Counted from the first letter of the stretch, positions 6,918 through 15,034 are shown. The stretch: 26,552 nt of DNA from Candidatus Hydrogenedentes bacterium UBA2224 (GCA_002348185.1 DDYW01000193.1:1-26552); one strand, 5' to 3'. Made by a program: numbers and translations. The notes: a model not told the origin generated them from the letters alone.

Positions 6918-7142
6918 ATGACTGTCGAACGGGCACTGCGTGCGATCGCAGGGTTTTTTGTTCTGGCCAGTGTGGTTCTGGCCGTGCTCCATTCCCGGTA
7001 TTGGCTCGTCTTCACGGGGTTCGTGGGAGCCAATCTCCTCCAGTCGGGGTTCACAAACTGGTGTCCCATGGTCTGGTTGCTCGAAAAAGCGGGCCTTCGC
7101 CGTTGCGACGCGCCGGAAAAGACGCCTGAAACTACAGTTTAA
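6918..7142 (+). CDS. DUF2892 small inner-membrane protein (YgaP TM-domain-like)
   Basis: The protein is 74 aa with two hydrophobic segments, roughly residues 10-25 (GFFVLASVVLAVL) and 28-43 (LVFTGFVGANLLQSG). It has the DUF2892 hallmarks: an early basic MTVERALR, the GxxGANLLQS turn, and a conserved Cys-Pro in NWCPMVWLL. The domain also occurs fused to rhodanese in YgaP, where sulfur transfer is suspected; here it stands alone, ending with an Arg/Cys-containing tail. ATG 6918 was chosen because an ATG at 6858 would lie inside the predicted sigma-54 promoter; GGAGAG precedes 6918. It sits directly after the activator gene and its binding-site cluster, so it is the best candidate target of that activator. 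Confidence 0.8.
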   Translation: MTVERALRAIAGFFVLASVVLAVLHSRYWLVFTGFVGANLLQSGFTNWCPMVWLLEKAGLRRCDAPEKTPETTV

Positions 7143-7253
7143 TCCGGTCGTAACGACCGTCAGGGTTCCCTCCCTAAAATCGGGGTGGCTTATCCACGCC
7201 GCCCCGTGCCGCCAGGTCTTTGCCGAGGCCTGCGCGGTGTAGCTCCGCCCGAG

Positions 7254-7306
7254 GAAGGTTCGGGGACTCGCGACCCCTCAGTATGCCGCGCGGGTCCCCG
7301 ACCTTC
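7254..7306 (+). repeat. Long imperfect inverted repeat
   Basis: The arm at 7254-7272 (GAAGGTTCGGGGACTCGCG) is matched by the reverse complement of 7289-7306 with one bulge and one mismatch, leaving a loop of about 16 nt. No T-run follows. It may end transcription of the DUF2892 gene or be a dispersed palindromic element. A smaller hairpin, CGGTCG-TAA-CGACCG, lies at 7145-7159. Confidence 0.55.
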
Positions 7307-7413
7307 TTCACCCCCCTCTCTCGTCCTCATGCCTTCCTCCCGTCACATGCGCGCGCTGCGCTCCGGGCACCGGGCGATCGCCATAGCAACTCCAGCGCAA
7401 CCGTTGCGTTTGT

Positions 7414-7429
7414 AGCGTTGCGCAACGCT
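7414..7429. promoter_or_regulatory. Perfect 16-bp palindrome AGCGTTGCGCAACGCT
   Basis: A fully symmetric 16-mer, preceded by a related inverted pair (CGCAAC-CGTTGCG) near 7396-7408. It lies about 135 bp upstream of the predicted start of the -24/-12 promoter at 7530-7547, so it may be an activator site for a different sigma-54 activator from the one encoded here. Confidence 0.5.
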
Positions 7430-7529
7430 TTTCGTGCGCTGCCGCACGCCGGTTACAGCACGGGCGATCACATCTTAACAGCTTGTGAATAAATGACTTA
7501 TTTCTCCATAGCCCGCGTGCATGAACCTG

Positions 7530-7547
7530 TTGGCATCGCGATTGCTC
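7530..7547 (+). promoter_or_regulatory. Sigma-54 (-24/-12) promoter candidate upstream of the MMPL gene
   Basis: TTGGCATCGCGATTGCTC has GG at 7532-7533 and GC at 7544-7545 with 10 bases between, and a full TTGCT -12 box. The predicted start is near 7557, about 315 nt before the exporter gene. Confidence 0.55.
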
Positions 7548-7871
7548 TCCTGCACGCATCTCAGGGAGACGAGCCCTGATCTGATGGCCTGACCCGTGGA
7601 CGATGAAAATGGTATCGACCACGCGGGCCGCGGGGTCCCACACCGGACAGGATCCGGAGAAGAGGATGGAGTACGGGGACTTGTTCCAGGCGCCGTCCCC
7701 GGCCCGGCTACGGGGGCTCGTTTGAATGAAACGCGACTGAGCAGGGTGGGCGGCTTACTTCGTTACCTGCCCATGTGATAAGCTGCAGGTCAGCGAATGC
7801 CGTGCACGGCGGCCGAAACACAATGACCGGACCGGGGCGTCGGCGGAAACGACTGCAAAGGGTGTGCACGT
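7548..7871 (+). other. Long leader or small-ORF region before the exporter gene
   Basis: No recognised gene lies here. A 19-codon ORF at 7666-7725 (starts MEYGDLFQAPS) has GGAG and GAGG upstream of its ATG, and a 60-codon ORF runs 7596-7778; neither resembles a known family. The region could be a 5' leader of the exporter mRNA from the promoter at 7530-7547. Confidence 0.3.
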
Positions 7872-10727
7872 ATGGGAGATGCGCTCGTAAGGTTTGGCAT
7901 GAATCGTCCGTGGCTGGTGACCGGCGTGATCGTAGCCGTGTCGCTGGCGTTTGTGGTACTCCCGGCACTCCCGTCCCTCTGGCCGGACGCGTTCCCGAGG
8001 CTACATCCGGTGCAGGTGGACACCGACCCCGAGAACATGTTGAGCCGGGAAGAGGCCGTCCGGGTGTTTCACAACCGCATGAAACAGATCCTCGCCCTCC
8101 ATGAAATGGTTGTGGTGGGCGTGGTGAATGACGATCATGCGGACGGCGTGTTCACTGTCGAGACCCTGGCCAATGTGTACGAACTGACGGAGTTCGCGAA
8201 GACGCTCACCGGCGAGAACGTGGGGCAAGACGATCCGTACGCGGGCGTGAAGGTGGTCGATATCATCGCGCCGTCGACCGTCGACAACATCGAACAGGGC
8301 GGGGAAGGCGAGGTCCGGTTCGAATGGCTGATGCCCGCGCCGCCCGCGACGCGCGACGAAGCCCTCGCCGTCCGCGACAAGGCGCTGCGTATCCCCTTTC
8401 TCGAGGGCACCATGGTGTCGGAGGACGGAAAAGCCCTCGCACTCTATCTGCCCATCTCCTCGAAAGACCTGAGCTACGAAGTGTATACCGCGCTGCGAGC
8501 GAAGATCGCCACGTTCCAGGGCAGTGAGCAATACCACATCACCGGGCTGCCCGTGGCCAACGACGTGTTCGGCGTCGAGATGTTCAAGCAGATGGCCATC
8601 TCCGCGCCGCTCGCCATGCTGGCCATTTTTCTCCTCATGCTGTTCTTCTTCCGCAAGCTGATCCTCATCGTCTCGCCCATGATCATCGCTATGGTGTCGG
8701 TGATATTCACGATGGGGCTGCTCGTGGTGACCGGCAACACCATCCATATCATGAGCTCCATGATCCCCATTTTCATCATGCCGATCGCGGTGCTGGACTC
8801 CATCCACATCCTGTCGGAGTTCTTCGAACGCTACCAGGAGACCCGGGACCGGCGCACGACCATGGAAAATGTGATGCGGGCCCTCTTCGTGCCCATGCTC
8901 TACACCTCCCTGACCTCGGCGGCGGGATTTGCCTCACTGGCCCTGACGCCCATTCCGCCCGTCCAGGTGTTCGGGATCTTCGTGGGCATCGGGGTCATGA
9001 TCGCGTGGGTGTTGACCGTGCTGTTCATCCCGGCCTTCGCCATGCTCATCCCGGAACGGCGCCTCCAGAATTTCGGCGCGGTCCACCACGAAGATGAAGA
9101 AAAAACGCTGAGCCGAGGATTCCTGAAATGGCTCGGCGAACTCACCTTCCACCGGGCAAAACTGGTGCTGGCGTTCGCCGCCGTGCTCGTGCTCGTGACG
9201 ATCTACGGCATCAGCCAGATTCAGATCAACGACAACCCCACGAGATGGTTTAAGAAGACCCATCCCATCCGCGTTGCGGACCGCGTGCTGAACGAGCATT
9301 TCGGCGGCACGTATATGGCCTACCTGGCGCTGTTCCCCGAGGGCGACGATCCCGGCGCCCTGCCGCCGCCGCCCGCCGCTCAGGCCGCGGAGACGCCCGC
9401 CGCCGAAACCGGCGCGCCGTCGCTGCCCGGCGGCCTCGACGCAGGCGCGGTCGCGCCGGAACTTCCTGAAGGACTGGGCGCGCTGAACGACGAACCGCCG
9501 TCCCGCGCGGACAGCGCCGCACCCGCCCTGCCCGCCGGTCTTGGCGGGGAACCGGAGGAGGTGGAAGAGCCGGCCGCCGCGCCTGTGCCCGCCGCCCCGC
9601 CCGCCGAGGAAGTGTTCAAGGAGCCCGAGGTCCTGCGGTACATCGCCGAACTGCAGACACACCTGCGCAGCACGGGCATCGTGGGCAAATCCAACTCGCT
9701 GACCGACATCGTGAAGACTGTCCACCGGGAACTCATCGACGGCGCCCCCGAATCGTACCGCGTGCCGGACTCGCCGGCCGCCGTCGCGCAATGCCTGGCC
9801 CAGTACCAGAGCAGCCACCGTCCGCAGGACCTGTGGCACATGGTCACCCCCGACTACCGCGTGGCCAGTGTGTGGGTGCAATTGACCAGCGGCGACAACA
9901 AGGACATGTCGAAGGTCGCCGCCGCCCTCGACGACTACATCACCCGGAACCCGCCGCCCAGGGCCCTCAAGCACAAGTGGTTCGGCCTGACCTACATCAA
10001 CGTGGTCTGGCAGGACAAGATGGTCTGGGGCATGGCGGAAGCGTTCATGGGCAGTTTCCTGGTCGTGCTGTTCATGATGATTCTGTTGTTCCGGTCGGGG
10101 CTCTGGGGTCTGCTCTCCATGATCCCCCTCACGGTTACCATTGGCCTGATATACGGCGTGATTGGCTATATCGGCAAAGACTACGACATGCCGGTGGCCG
10201 TCCTGTCCTCCCTTACGCTGGGCATGGCGGTGGACTTCGCCATCCACTTCCTCGCGCGGTCGCGGACGTTGTACGCGCGCCACGGCTCCTGGGAGAAGGC
10301 CTATCCGTACGCCTTTGGCGAGCCCGGCCGGGCCATCATGCGCAACGTGATCGTGATTGCCGTCGGGTTCCTGCCGCTGCTGGCCGCCCCGCTGGTGCCC
10401 TACATCACCGTGGGATTCTTCCTGGCGTCGATTCTCTTCGCGTCGGGGATAGGCACGCTCCTGTTCCTGCCTGCGCTCGTGCGCGTGGCCGAGCCGCTGC
10501 TCTTCCCCAAATCCAAAGTGTGTTCGATCACCTGCATGTGCGGCACCTGCGTGCTTACGGGCGTCACCGGCCTGCTGCTGGTGGCCGTCAACGTGTATCA
10601 GTTCCTCAAGGTGGGGATTACCACCTTGACCTGGGTCACACTGGCCGTGCTGCCCGTGCTCGCCATCGGATGTTTCCTGATGTCGCGCCGCGAAAAATGC
10701 CGCGTTCAATGCGATGAGCCCAAATGA
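7872..10727 (+). CDS. RND-superfamily exporter (MMPL family)
   Basis: The protein is 951 aa with the duplicated RND plan. The first transmembrane helix is at about residues 13-33, followed by a periplasmic domain to about 235, then a bundle of helices (about 243-395) containing PIAVLDSIHILSEF. A second half starts with a helix near 430-447, has another large periplasmic domain, and ends with helices at about 723-870 containing LGMAVDFAIHFLAR. The Asp in each of these two helices is the usual proton-relay position. Between about 495 and 581 the second periplasmic domain carries an unusual Ala/Pro/Glu-rich low-complexity stretch. Two extra C-terminal helices and a Cys-rich segment (CSITCMCGTC) follow. 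MMPL proteins with a LolA-like partner are thought to move lipids or lipoproteins to the outer membrane; the substrate is unknown. The LolA-like gene follows 54 bp downstream. Confidence 0.9.
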   Translation: MGDALVRFGMNRPWLVTGVIVAVSLAFVVLPALPSLWPDAFPRLHPVQVDTDPENMLSREEAVRVFHNRMKQILALHEMVVVGVVNDDHADGVFTVETLANVYELTEFAKTLTGENVGQDDPYAGVKVVDIIAPSTVDNIEQGGEGEVRFEWLMPAPPATRDEALAVRDKALRIPFLEGTMVSEDGKALALYLPISSKDLSYEVYTALRAKIATFQGSEQYHITGLPVANDVFGVEMFKQMAISAPLAMLAIFLLMLFFFRKLILIVSPMIIAMVSVIFTMGLLVVTGNTIHIMSSMIPIFIMPIAVLDSIHILSEFFERYQETRDRRTTMENVMRALFVPMLYTSLTSAAGFASLALTPIPPVQVFGIFVGIGVMIAWVLTVLFIPAFAMLIPERRLQNFGAVHHEDEEKTLSRGFLKWLGELTFHRAKLVLAFAAVLVLVTIYGISQIQINDNPTRWFKKTHPIRVADRVLNEHFGGTYMAYLALFPEGDDPGALPPPPAAQAAETPAAETGAPSLPGGLDAGAVAPELPEGLGALNDEPPSRADSAAPALPAGLGGEPEEVEEPAAAPVPAAPPAEEVFKEPEVLRYIAELQTHLRSTGIVGKSNSLTDIVKTVHRELIDGAPESYRVPDSPAAVAQCLAQYQSSHRPQDLWHMVTPDYRVASVWVQLTSGDNKDMSKVAAALDDYITRNPPPRALKHKWFGLTYINVVWQDKMVWGMAEAFMGSFLVVLFMMILLFRSGLWGLLSMIPLTVTIGLIYGVIGYIGKDYDMPVAVLSSLTLGMAVDFAIHFLARSRTLYARHGSWEKAYPYAFGEPGRAIMRNVIVIAVGFLPLLAAPLVPYITVGFFLASILFASGIGTLLFLPALVRVAEPLLFPKSKVCSITCMCGTCVLTGVTGLLLVAVNVYQFLKVGITTLTWVTLAVLPVLAIGCFLMSRREKCRVQCDEPK

Positions 10728-10781
10728 ATGAAACCACGTCTGCGCGCGTCTGAAGTGCGTGCTCCAACCAGGAGAAAAGTC

Positions 10782-11591
10782 ATGAAGCGTCTACACCGGA
10801 TACTGTGGGGCGGGCTGCTGGCCGCCCTCATGCTCGCCCCCGCGGCCACGGTCGCCGCCCAAGAGCTCTCGGCCGACGAGATCGTGCGAAAGGCCAAGCA
10901 CATGGCCTACTACCAGGGCAAGGACGGCAATGCCCGCGTCAAAATGACCATCACCGACGACCAGGGCCGCAAACGCGAAAAAGAGCTCACCATGCTCCGC
11001 AAGAACATGGACGACCAGGACCAGGAACAACGGTTCTACGTCTATTTCCATCAGCCTGCCGACGAGAGCGGGACCGTGTTCATGGTCTGGAAACACGTGG
11101 GCAAGGACGACGACCGCTGGCTCTACCTGCCCGCGCTCGGCCACGTCAAACGCATCGCCGCCTCCGATGAACGCACGAGTTTCGTCGGCTCCGACTTCTT
11201 TTACGAAGACGTGTCCGGCCGGAATCCCGAAGAAGACAACCACGAGCTGATCAAGACCGACGACACCTACTACGTCGTGAAGAGCACGCCCAAACCCGAA
11301 AACAAGGCCAAGGTGGAGTTCGATTCCTACACGTCCTACATCCACAAGGCCACCTTCCTCCCGGTCAGCATGCAGTTCGAGCAGGGCGGCAAGGTCTACC
11401 GCGAAATGAAGGTCCTGTCGGTCAAGGACATTCAAGGATACAAAACCACGGTCAAAAACAGTGTCAAAGACCTCAGCCGCGGCAGCGAGACCATTCTCGA
11501 ATACACCTCGGTCAAATACGACATCGGCCTGCCCGACGACGTTTTCACCGAACGGTATCTGCGCAACCCGCCCCGCGAACACCTCGAATGA
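10782..11591 (+). CDS. LolA-like outer-membrane lipoprotein-sorting protein (PF17131-type)
   Basis: The protein is 269 aa with a signal peptide (residues 1-25: basic MKRLHR, hydrophobic core, cut near VAAQE). The mature part begins LSADEIVRKAKHMAYYQG and has the pattern of the LolA-like family that accompanies MMPL exporters: TMLRKNMDDQDQEQRFYVYF, DDRWLYLPALGHVKRI, SFVGSDFFYEDV and, near the end, YDIGLPDDVFTERYL. The fold is a half-barrel that shuttles a lipid or lipoprotein across the periplasm. The start ATG 10782 has AGGAGAAAA upstream; the in-frame ATG at 10728 overlaps the exporter stop and would bury the signal peptide. It is co-transcribed with the exporter and closed by the terminator at 11614-11645. 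Confidence 0.9.
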   Translation: MKRLHRILWGGLLAALMLAPAATVAAQELSADEIVRKAKHMAYYQGKDGNARVKMTITDDQGRKREKELTMLRKNMDDQDQEQRFYVYFHQPADESGTVFMVWKHVGKDDDRWLYLPALGHVKRIAASDERTSFVGSDFFYEDVSGRNPEEDNHELIKTDDTYYVVKSTPKPENKAKVEFDSYTSYIHKATFLPVSMQFEQGGKVYREMKVLSVKDIQGYKTTVKNSVKDLSRGSETILEYTSVKYDIGLPDDVFTERYLRNPPREHLE

Positions 11592-11613
11592 GCGCGGGCC
11601 GCTGAGCAGCATC

Positions 11614-11645
11614 ACGGGCCGGACATCCTATCCGGCCCGTTTTTC
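11614..11645 (+). terminator. Intrinsic terminator after the exporter/LolA-like unit
   Basis: ACGGGCCGGA (11614-11623) pairs with TCCGGCCCGT (11631-11640) around a 7-nt loop and is followed by TTTTT (11640-11644). It lies 23 bp after the stop codon. Confidence 0.93.
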
Positions 11646-11680
11646 ATGCCTGCCCGTGTCGTACCCCGCCACCCGCCGGA

Positions 11681-11709
11681 TGACTTCCCCGGCGGCCATG
11701 CGTTACAAT
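11681..11709 (+). promoter_or_regulatory. Promoter of the tRNA-Ser gene
   Basis: A -10 box TACAAT (11704-11709) lies about 47 bp before the tRNA. The -35 position 17 bp upstream reads TGACTT (11681-11686), a weak match. Confidence 0.45.
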
Positions 11710-11755
11710 GTCCGGTGGCGTGCCGGCATGCGGCGCGACGCGCCAGGTCCCGCGC

Positions 11756-11838
11756 GGAGGGTTAGCGTAATGGTAACGCACCGGTCTTGAAAACCGGCGC
11801 CTTCGGGCTTGGGGGTTCGAGTCCCTCACCCTCCGCCA
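11756..11838 (+). tRNA. tRNA-Ser (anticodon UGA)
   Basis: The acceptor arm GGAGGGT (11756-11762) pairs with ACCCTCC (11828-11834), then discriminator G and an encoded CCA (11836-11838). The D arm is GCGT/ACGC. The anticodon stem CCGGT/ACCGG holds the loop CTTGAAA with TGA at 11788-11790. A long variable arm (GCC-TTCG-GGC, 11799-11808) marks a class II tRNA, and the T arm is GGGGG/CCCTC with loop TTCGAGT. Class II plus discriminator G plus UGA gives serine, reading UCA and related codons. Confidence 0.95.
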
Positions 11839-11871
11839 CTTCTTAAACGCCTTGTGTGAACCCGGCCGTGC

Positions 11872-12111
11872 TGCAACATGAGCGGCAATGTGTGGGAATA
11901 TTGCAGCGGCGGGCTGTGCTCGGCCGTCCACTACTCCGTCAGTCCGGGCAGGAATCCTATACCGGCCCGCCTGCAAAACCCACGAAGAACTCGCACGGTG
12001 TACGCGGCGGCATTTCTGCAATCAGGCGCGGCAGCCTGCATGTGCGCATTCGTCAGAATCGACTCGTGTTCGACGGGTAGCTTGTCGGACTTGGCACCCC
12101 GCAGCGCCACA
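11872..12111 (+). pseudogene. Decayed formylglycine-generating-enzyme (FGE/SUMF1) domain
   Basis: Pieces of the C-terminal signature of the FGE-sulfatase domain appear in order but in different frames. NMSGNVWEYCS (from 11875) matches the usual DMSGNVWEW. About 31 codons later, in another frame, VRGGISAIRRGSLHVRIRQN (from 11997) matches RGGSW...R..R...RNR. SLSDLAPRS (from about 12079), back in the first frame, matches the SDLGFRPAR ending. Spacing fits the family, so two frameshifts plus loss of the upstream part explain it best. No start or promoter remains, and the frame is stopped just upstream. It lies 34 bp after the tRNA. Confidence 0.65.
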
Positions 12112-12390
12112 GACGGCGAGGACAACGCAACGATCAAGCCCATTTGAGAGAGGTATCGAATGGCTGCTCTGGCCTTGCTCCTGGCTTCTGCCATAGCCGA
12201 TCTCGTTGTGCGAACACACGTCTTGCCCCGTAGTGCGGAGGCCGTCGGCCGGATACGCCCGGCTCGAGTTGGTAGGGGGCCGCGCAATGCGTTGTCACGT
12301 GCATGCAGAGACATCGCATTGAAAAGAAGGCTAGAGGCTTTCGGGTCCGAATTCTGGGACGGTTTTTCTTGCTCTGCGCTGGTCGGCGTC

Positions 12391-12419
12391 TTGCCAATCC
12401 AGCATTTTCCTGACATACT
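12391..12419 (+). promoter_or_regulatory. Promoter of the histidine kinase gene
   Basis: TTGCCA (12391-12396), a 17-bp spacer, and CATACT (12414-12419) with an extended -10 TG at 12411-12412. The predicted start near 12426 supports the GTG start of the kinase at 12469 over the upstream ATG at 12160. The stretch 12112-12390 holds nothing else I can name. Confidence 0.45.
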
Positions 12420-12468
12420 CAACCTACGGTTTTGGAGTTCCGCTCGCCCTGCAAACCGGAGTTCCAAC

Positions 12469-13929
12469 GTGCCGGGGAAACAAAAAAGAGTCGCGGGGAG
12501 CACGGCGGCGTCGGGATCGCCTCGGCAGCCGCAATTGTGGTTTTTTCAAGAAAAGTTGATTTCGGAGCGCCTTTATCTGCAGTCGCTCGTACGGTTTTCG
12601 CTCGTCGTCGGCATCATCGTGGGTACGCTCTTCGCACAGTATGTCGTTGGGGTGGAGGGGCTGCACGCCCAAGGATTGATTAGCCTGGCGCTTGCGCTGG
12701 GAGTGTTTAATGCGGGGGCCTTCTGGGCATCGCGACAGCTGAGGGGGTCGGAAATCTCGCCGGCCAGATTCCATCTTCTTCAGAGCATAATGCATTTGAC
12801 GATCACCGTGGATCTCTTGTTCATCACGGTAGGGCTCTGGTTCGTTGGTGGGCCGAAATCGCCTTTTCAGTCATTTTATCTACTGCACTTAATGCTTGCG
12901 TCGGTTCTGTTAAGCCGACGCGCTGCGTTTGCTCACGCCCTTTCAGCCTACGCTCAGTTTTCGGTCCTTGTGCTGGGGGAGTGGTTCGGCTTGATCCCGA
13001 TGCGGTTTCCGGAAGGTGCGGTCAACAACGCGGCACCGTTGGACGGCCGCTTCGTTCTAACCGTCCTTTTTGCACAAGCGGTTTTAATGGGGCTTTCGGT
13101 GTTTCTCGTCACGGGGCTGGCCGTGTTGTTGCGCGAAGGGGAGGGGCGTATTCAGCAGGCGAACGCGCAAATGACCCGTCTTTCAGCGATGCGGCAGGGT
13201 TTCTTGCAGATCACGGTGCATGATTTGAAAGCGCCCGTGGCTGCAGCAGCGATGCTGCTCAGGAATGTGACGGACGGGCTTTGCGGCCCATTGACAGGGA
13301 AACAGGAGGAATGGCTCGGCAAGTGCCATCGACGGCTAAATGAGCTTGTCGCCCTGCTGTACGATTTCGAAGTCCTTGCCATGCTGGACTCCGAAACGGT
13401 TGAAAAGCAGCGTCGGCCGGTGGATGTCAACGGTGTGTTGAGGCGCGTAGCGGAAGAATGTCAGGAGATTGCGCAGGCACACAGCCATACCGTGGAATTC
13501 AGCATGCGGAGCGGAATTGGATGCGTGCTGGGCATCGAACGTCTTATTCATGAGGCCGTGGCAAATCTCGTGACGAACGCCATTAAATATACGCCGGAAG
13601 GGGGAATGATCATGCTGCGGGCCGTTCGTATTGATAAGACGATAACCATTGAGGTTAAAGATAACGGAATTGGTATCGCGGAAGAAGATCGGCCCCGGTT
13701 GTTTGGCGAATTCGTGCGGCTTTCGCGGGGTAAGGATCAGACGCGAAATCCTCCCGGCAGCGGCCTCGGATTGTCTATTGTGAAGCGCGTGGTCGATTTG
13801 CACGGGGGACGGGTGGAATTGGAAAGCGCGGTCGGGGTCGGAAGCATATTTCGGATGGTGTTTCCTGCCTGCGAGGTAGAGGAATCAATCGAAGGGGTTC
13901 CCACAGGAGACGACCCTCAAGCCCGATAG
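12469..13929 (+). CDS. Membrane-bound sensor histidine kinase
   Basis: The protein is 486 aa from GTG 12469 (GGAG upstream). Residues about 40-220 hold five or six transmembrane helices with short loops and no large extracytoplasmic domain, so it senses within or at the membrane. A short linker leads to the HisKA dimer domain with the phospho-accepting His in VHDLKAPVAAA (about residue 251). The ATPase domain has the N box NLVTNAIKYTPEGG, G1 DNGIGI, F box FGEFVRL and G2 GSGLGLSIVKRVV. No response regulator is adjacent, so it is an orphan kinase. The frame stays open up to ATG 12160, which has a good GAGAGG, so a 589-aa form is possible; I prefer the shorter form because the extra 103 residues look non-coding and a promoter lies within them. 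It converges on the hydrogenase operon with 2 bp between stop codons, and its G+C is visibly lower than that of the genes to the left. Confidence 0.85.
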   Translation: MPGKQKRVAGSTAASGSPRQPQLWFFQEKLISERLYLQSLVRFSLVVGIIVGTLFAQYVVGVEGLHAQGLISLALALGVFNAGAFWASRQLRGSEISPARFHLLQSIMHLTITVDLLFITVGLWFVGGPKSPFQSFYLLHLMLASVLLSRRAAFAHALSAYAQFSVLVLGEWFGLIPMRFPEGAVNNAAPLDGRFVLTVLFAQAVLMGLSVFLVTGLAVLLREGEGRIQQANAQMTRLSAMRQGFLQITVHDLKAPVAAAAMLLRNVTDGLCGPLTGKQEEWLGKCHRRLNELVALLYDFEVLAMLDSETVEKQRRPVDVNGVLRRVAEECQEIAQAHSHTVEFSMRSGIGCVLGIERLIHEAVANLVTNAIKYTPEGGMIMLRAVRIDKTITIEVKDNGIGIAEEDRPRLFGEFVRLSRGKDQTRNPPGSGLGLSIVKRVVDLHGGRVELESAVGVGSIFRMVFPACEVEESIEGVPTGDDPQAR

Positions 13930-13931
13930 GT

Positions 13932-14426
13932 TTATATAGCCGCGATTTCCGCAATTCTGCGGAGGGCATCGCTCACCTCCAGGGAGAGCGGCTCGCCCAG
14001 GGCGATGCAGCGGGGTTGTATCCCGAGGACATAGACGGGGGCTTGGGTCTGCGCGCGGAGAAATGCCACCAGCAATCCGAGCGGTATGCTGTGGGTGTGA
14101 AATCCGAATCCCGCCAAGTCCTGGGCTTGAAAGACGCGCCATTCGCCGGGGGGGAGTTTCATTTCCACTGCATCGACGAAGACAATGCTGAGCGGCTTGA
14201 GTTTAACGATTTGGCCAAGGTAGTTCTCAGGCGCAGTCCCGGCGTCTATACGAAGGCAGGAGCATCGGCCGTGCAACGCTTCAATCAGAGCAGGCCCGAC
14301 GCCGTCATCGCCCCGGAGGATGTGACCTACACCGACCAGAACTGTCCCCGGTTCCATCAGGGACGTGAGCAGATGGCGTGACGCCTCAGCCGGCGTGATC
14401 CTCTCCGTTTGACCTTCCGCCTGCAT
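13932..14426 (-). CDS. [NiFe] hydrogenase maturation protease (HycI family)
   Basis: The protein is 164 aa. This family removes the C-terminal tail of the large subunit after nickel is inserted. The N-terminal motif VGVGHILRGDDGVG carries the metal-binding acidic residue (the family usually reads GNPL where this has GHIL). A second acidic residue sits in VFVDAVEMKLPPGEW and the conserved His in HTHSIPLGLL, giving the expected nickel-sensing triad. The start ATG 14426 lies 2 bp after the upstream stop; an in-frame start at 14468 would overlap the ferredoxin gene. It is the last gene of the hydrogenase operon, and its presence agrees with the cleavable tail seen on the large subunit. Confidence 0.9.
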   Translation of the reverse strand: MQAEGQTERITPAEASRHLLTSLMEPGTVLVGVGHILRGDDGVGPALIEALHGRCSCLRIDAGTAPENYLGQIVKLKPLSIVFVDAVEMKLPPGEWRVFQAQDLAGFGFHTHSIPLGLLVAFLRAQTQAPVYVLGIQPRCIALGEPLSLEVSDALRRIAEIAAI

Positions 14427-14428
14427 AG

Positions 14429-15034
14429 CTACTCGTCTATCGTGGTTTTCCGTCGACAGCGCGCACACAGGATCTTGAAACGATCGGACCGGTTTCCTTC
14501 TTCGCCGAAGAGGGTAAGAGGGGGGCTGGCAAGCCCCAGGTTCTTCATGCGGGACAAGTAGAGGGTCGGACTCGAGTAGGCCAATTCACCCAAACGGTCC
14601 GTGATCCACAGGAGATGGTCGCAGGTCGCGACGGCTTCGCCGCAGATCTCGCACAACTGCAAGGTCTTTTCTATGGTCTCGAAGGCTTGCTTACGGTCGA
14701 AGAATGTCAGGTCCCAGTCATTTGAAAGCTTGATGCCTTCATGGTCCGCGATGCACGCCGCTTCGCACTGGCCGCAGAAAATGCAGGTGTCGGTGTAATG
14801 GATCATCAGCCGCACTGGGGCTTCCGGCTCGACGCAATCTTTATGAGCGATGGCATTCACGGGGCAGGCGGCCTCGCACGCGAGACATCCAAGACATTTC
14901 GCCGCGTTGAATTTTGGTTGACCGCGGAAGTTGGGATGCGGGACATGGGGCCTCTTCGGAAAGGGCGAGGTGTACGGTCCTCGCACGATGGCCTTGACGG
15001 CCTCACCTATCTCACGGACTTTGGGGAGCTTCAT
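14429..15034 (-). CDS. Hydrogenase 4Fe-4S subunit (NuoI/MbhN-like)
   Basis: The protein is 201 aa. Two classical 4Fe-4S motifs occur: CLGCLACEAACP at about residues 47-58 and CIFCGQCEAAC at about 85-95, matching the NuoI-type subunit that links an electron donor to the small subunit. Downstream are two extra cysteine pairs (CEICGEAVATC and CARC near the C-terminus), as in the HycF/HyfH/MbhN group, which may bind another metal. The N-terminal amphipathic part (PKVREIGEAVKAIV) would lie on the membrane arm. ATG 15034 overlaps the preceding stop as ATGA, so translation is coupled. The operon puts this gene far from the J-K-L genes, next to the Mrp-type genes. Confidence 0.92.
   Translation of the reverse strand: MKLPKVREIGEAVKAIVRGPYTSPFPKRPHVPHPNFRGQPKFNAAKCLGCLACEAACPVNAIAHKDCVEPEAPVRLMIHYTDTCIFCGQCEAACIADHEGIKLSNDWDLTFFDRKQAFETIEKTLQLCEICGEAVATCDHLLWITDRLGELAYSSPTLYLSRMKNLGLASPPLTLFGEEGNRSDRFKILCARCRRKTTIDE

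Noticed and set aside
8934..10709. 591-aa minus-strand ORF
   Set aside because: It is antisense to the MMPL exporter, rich in His, Arg and Gln, and has no recognisable family.
11756..11838. Selenocysteine tRNA
   Set aside because: The anticodon is TGA, not TCA, and the acceptor plus T-stem lengths are those of an ordinary class II serine tRNA.
11878..12147. 89-aa ORF starting MSGNVWEYC as an intact gene
   Set aside because: It begins inside an FGE signature and leaves it after a frameshift; the matching continuation is in another frame, so it is a relic and not a gene.
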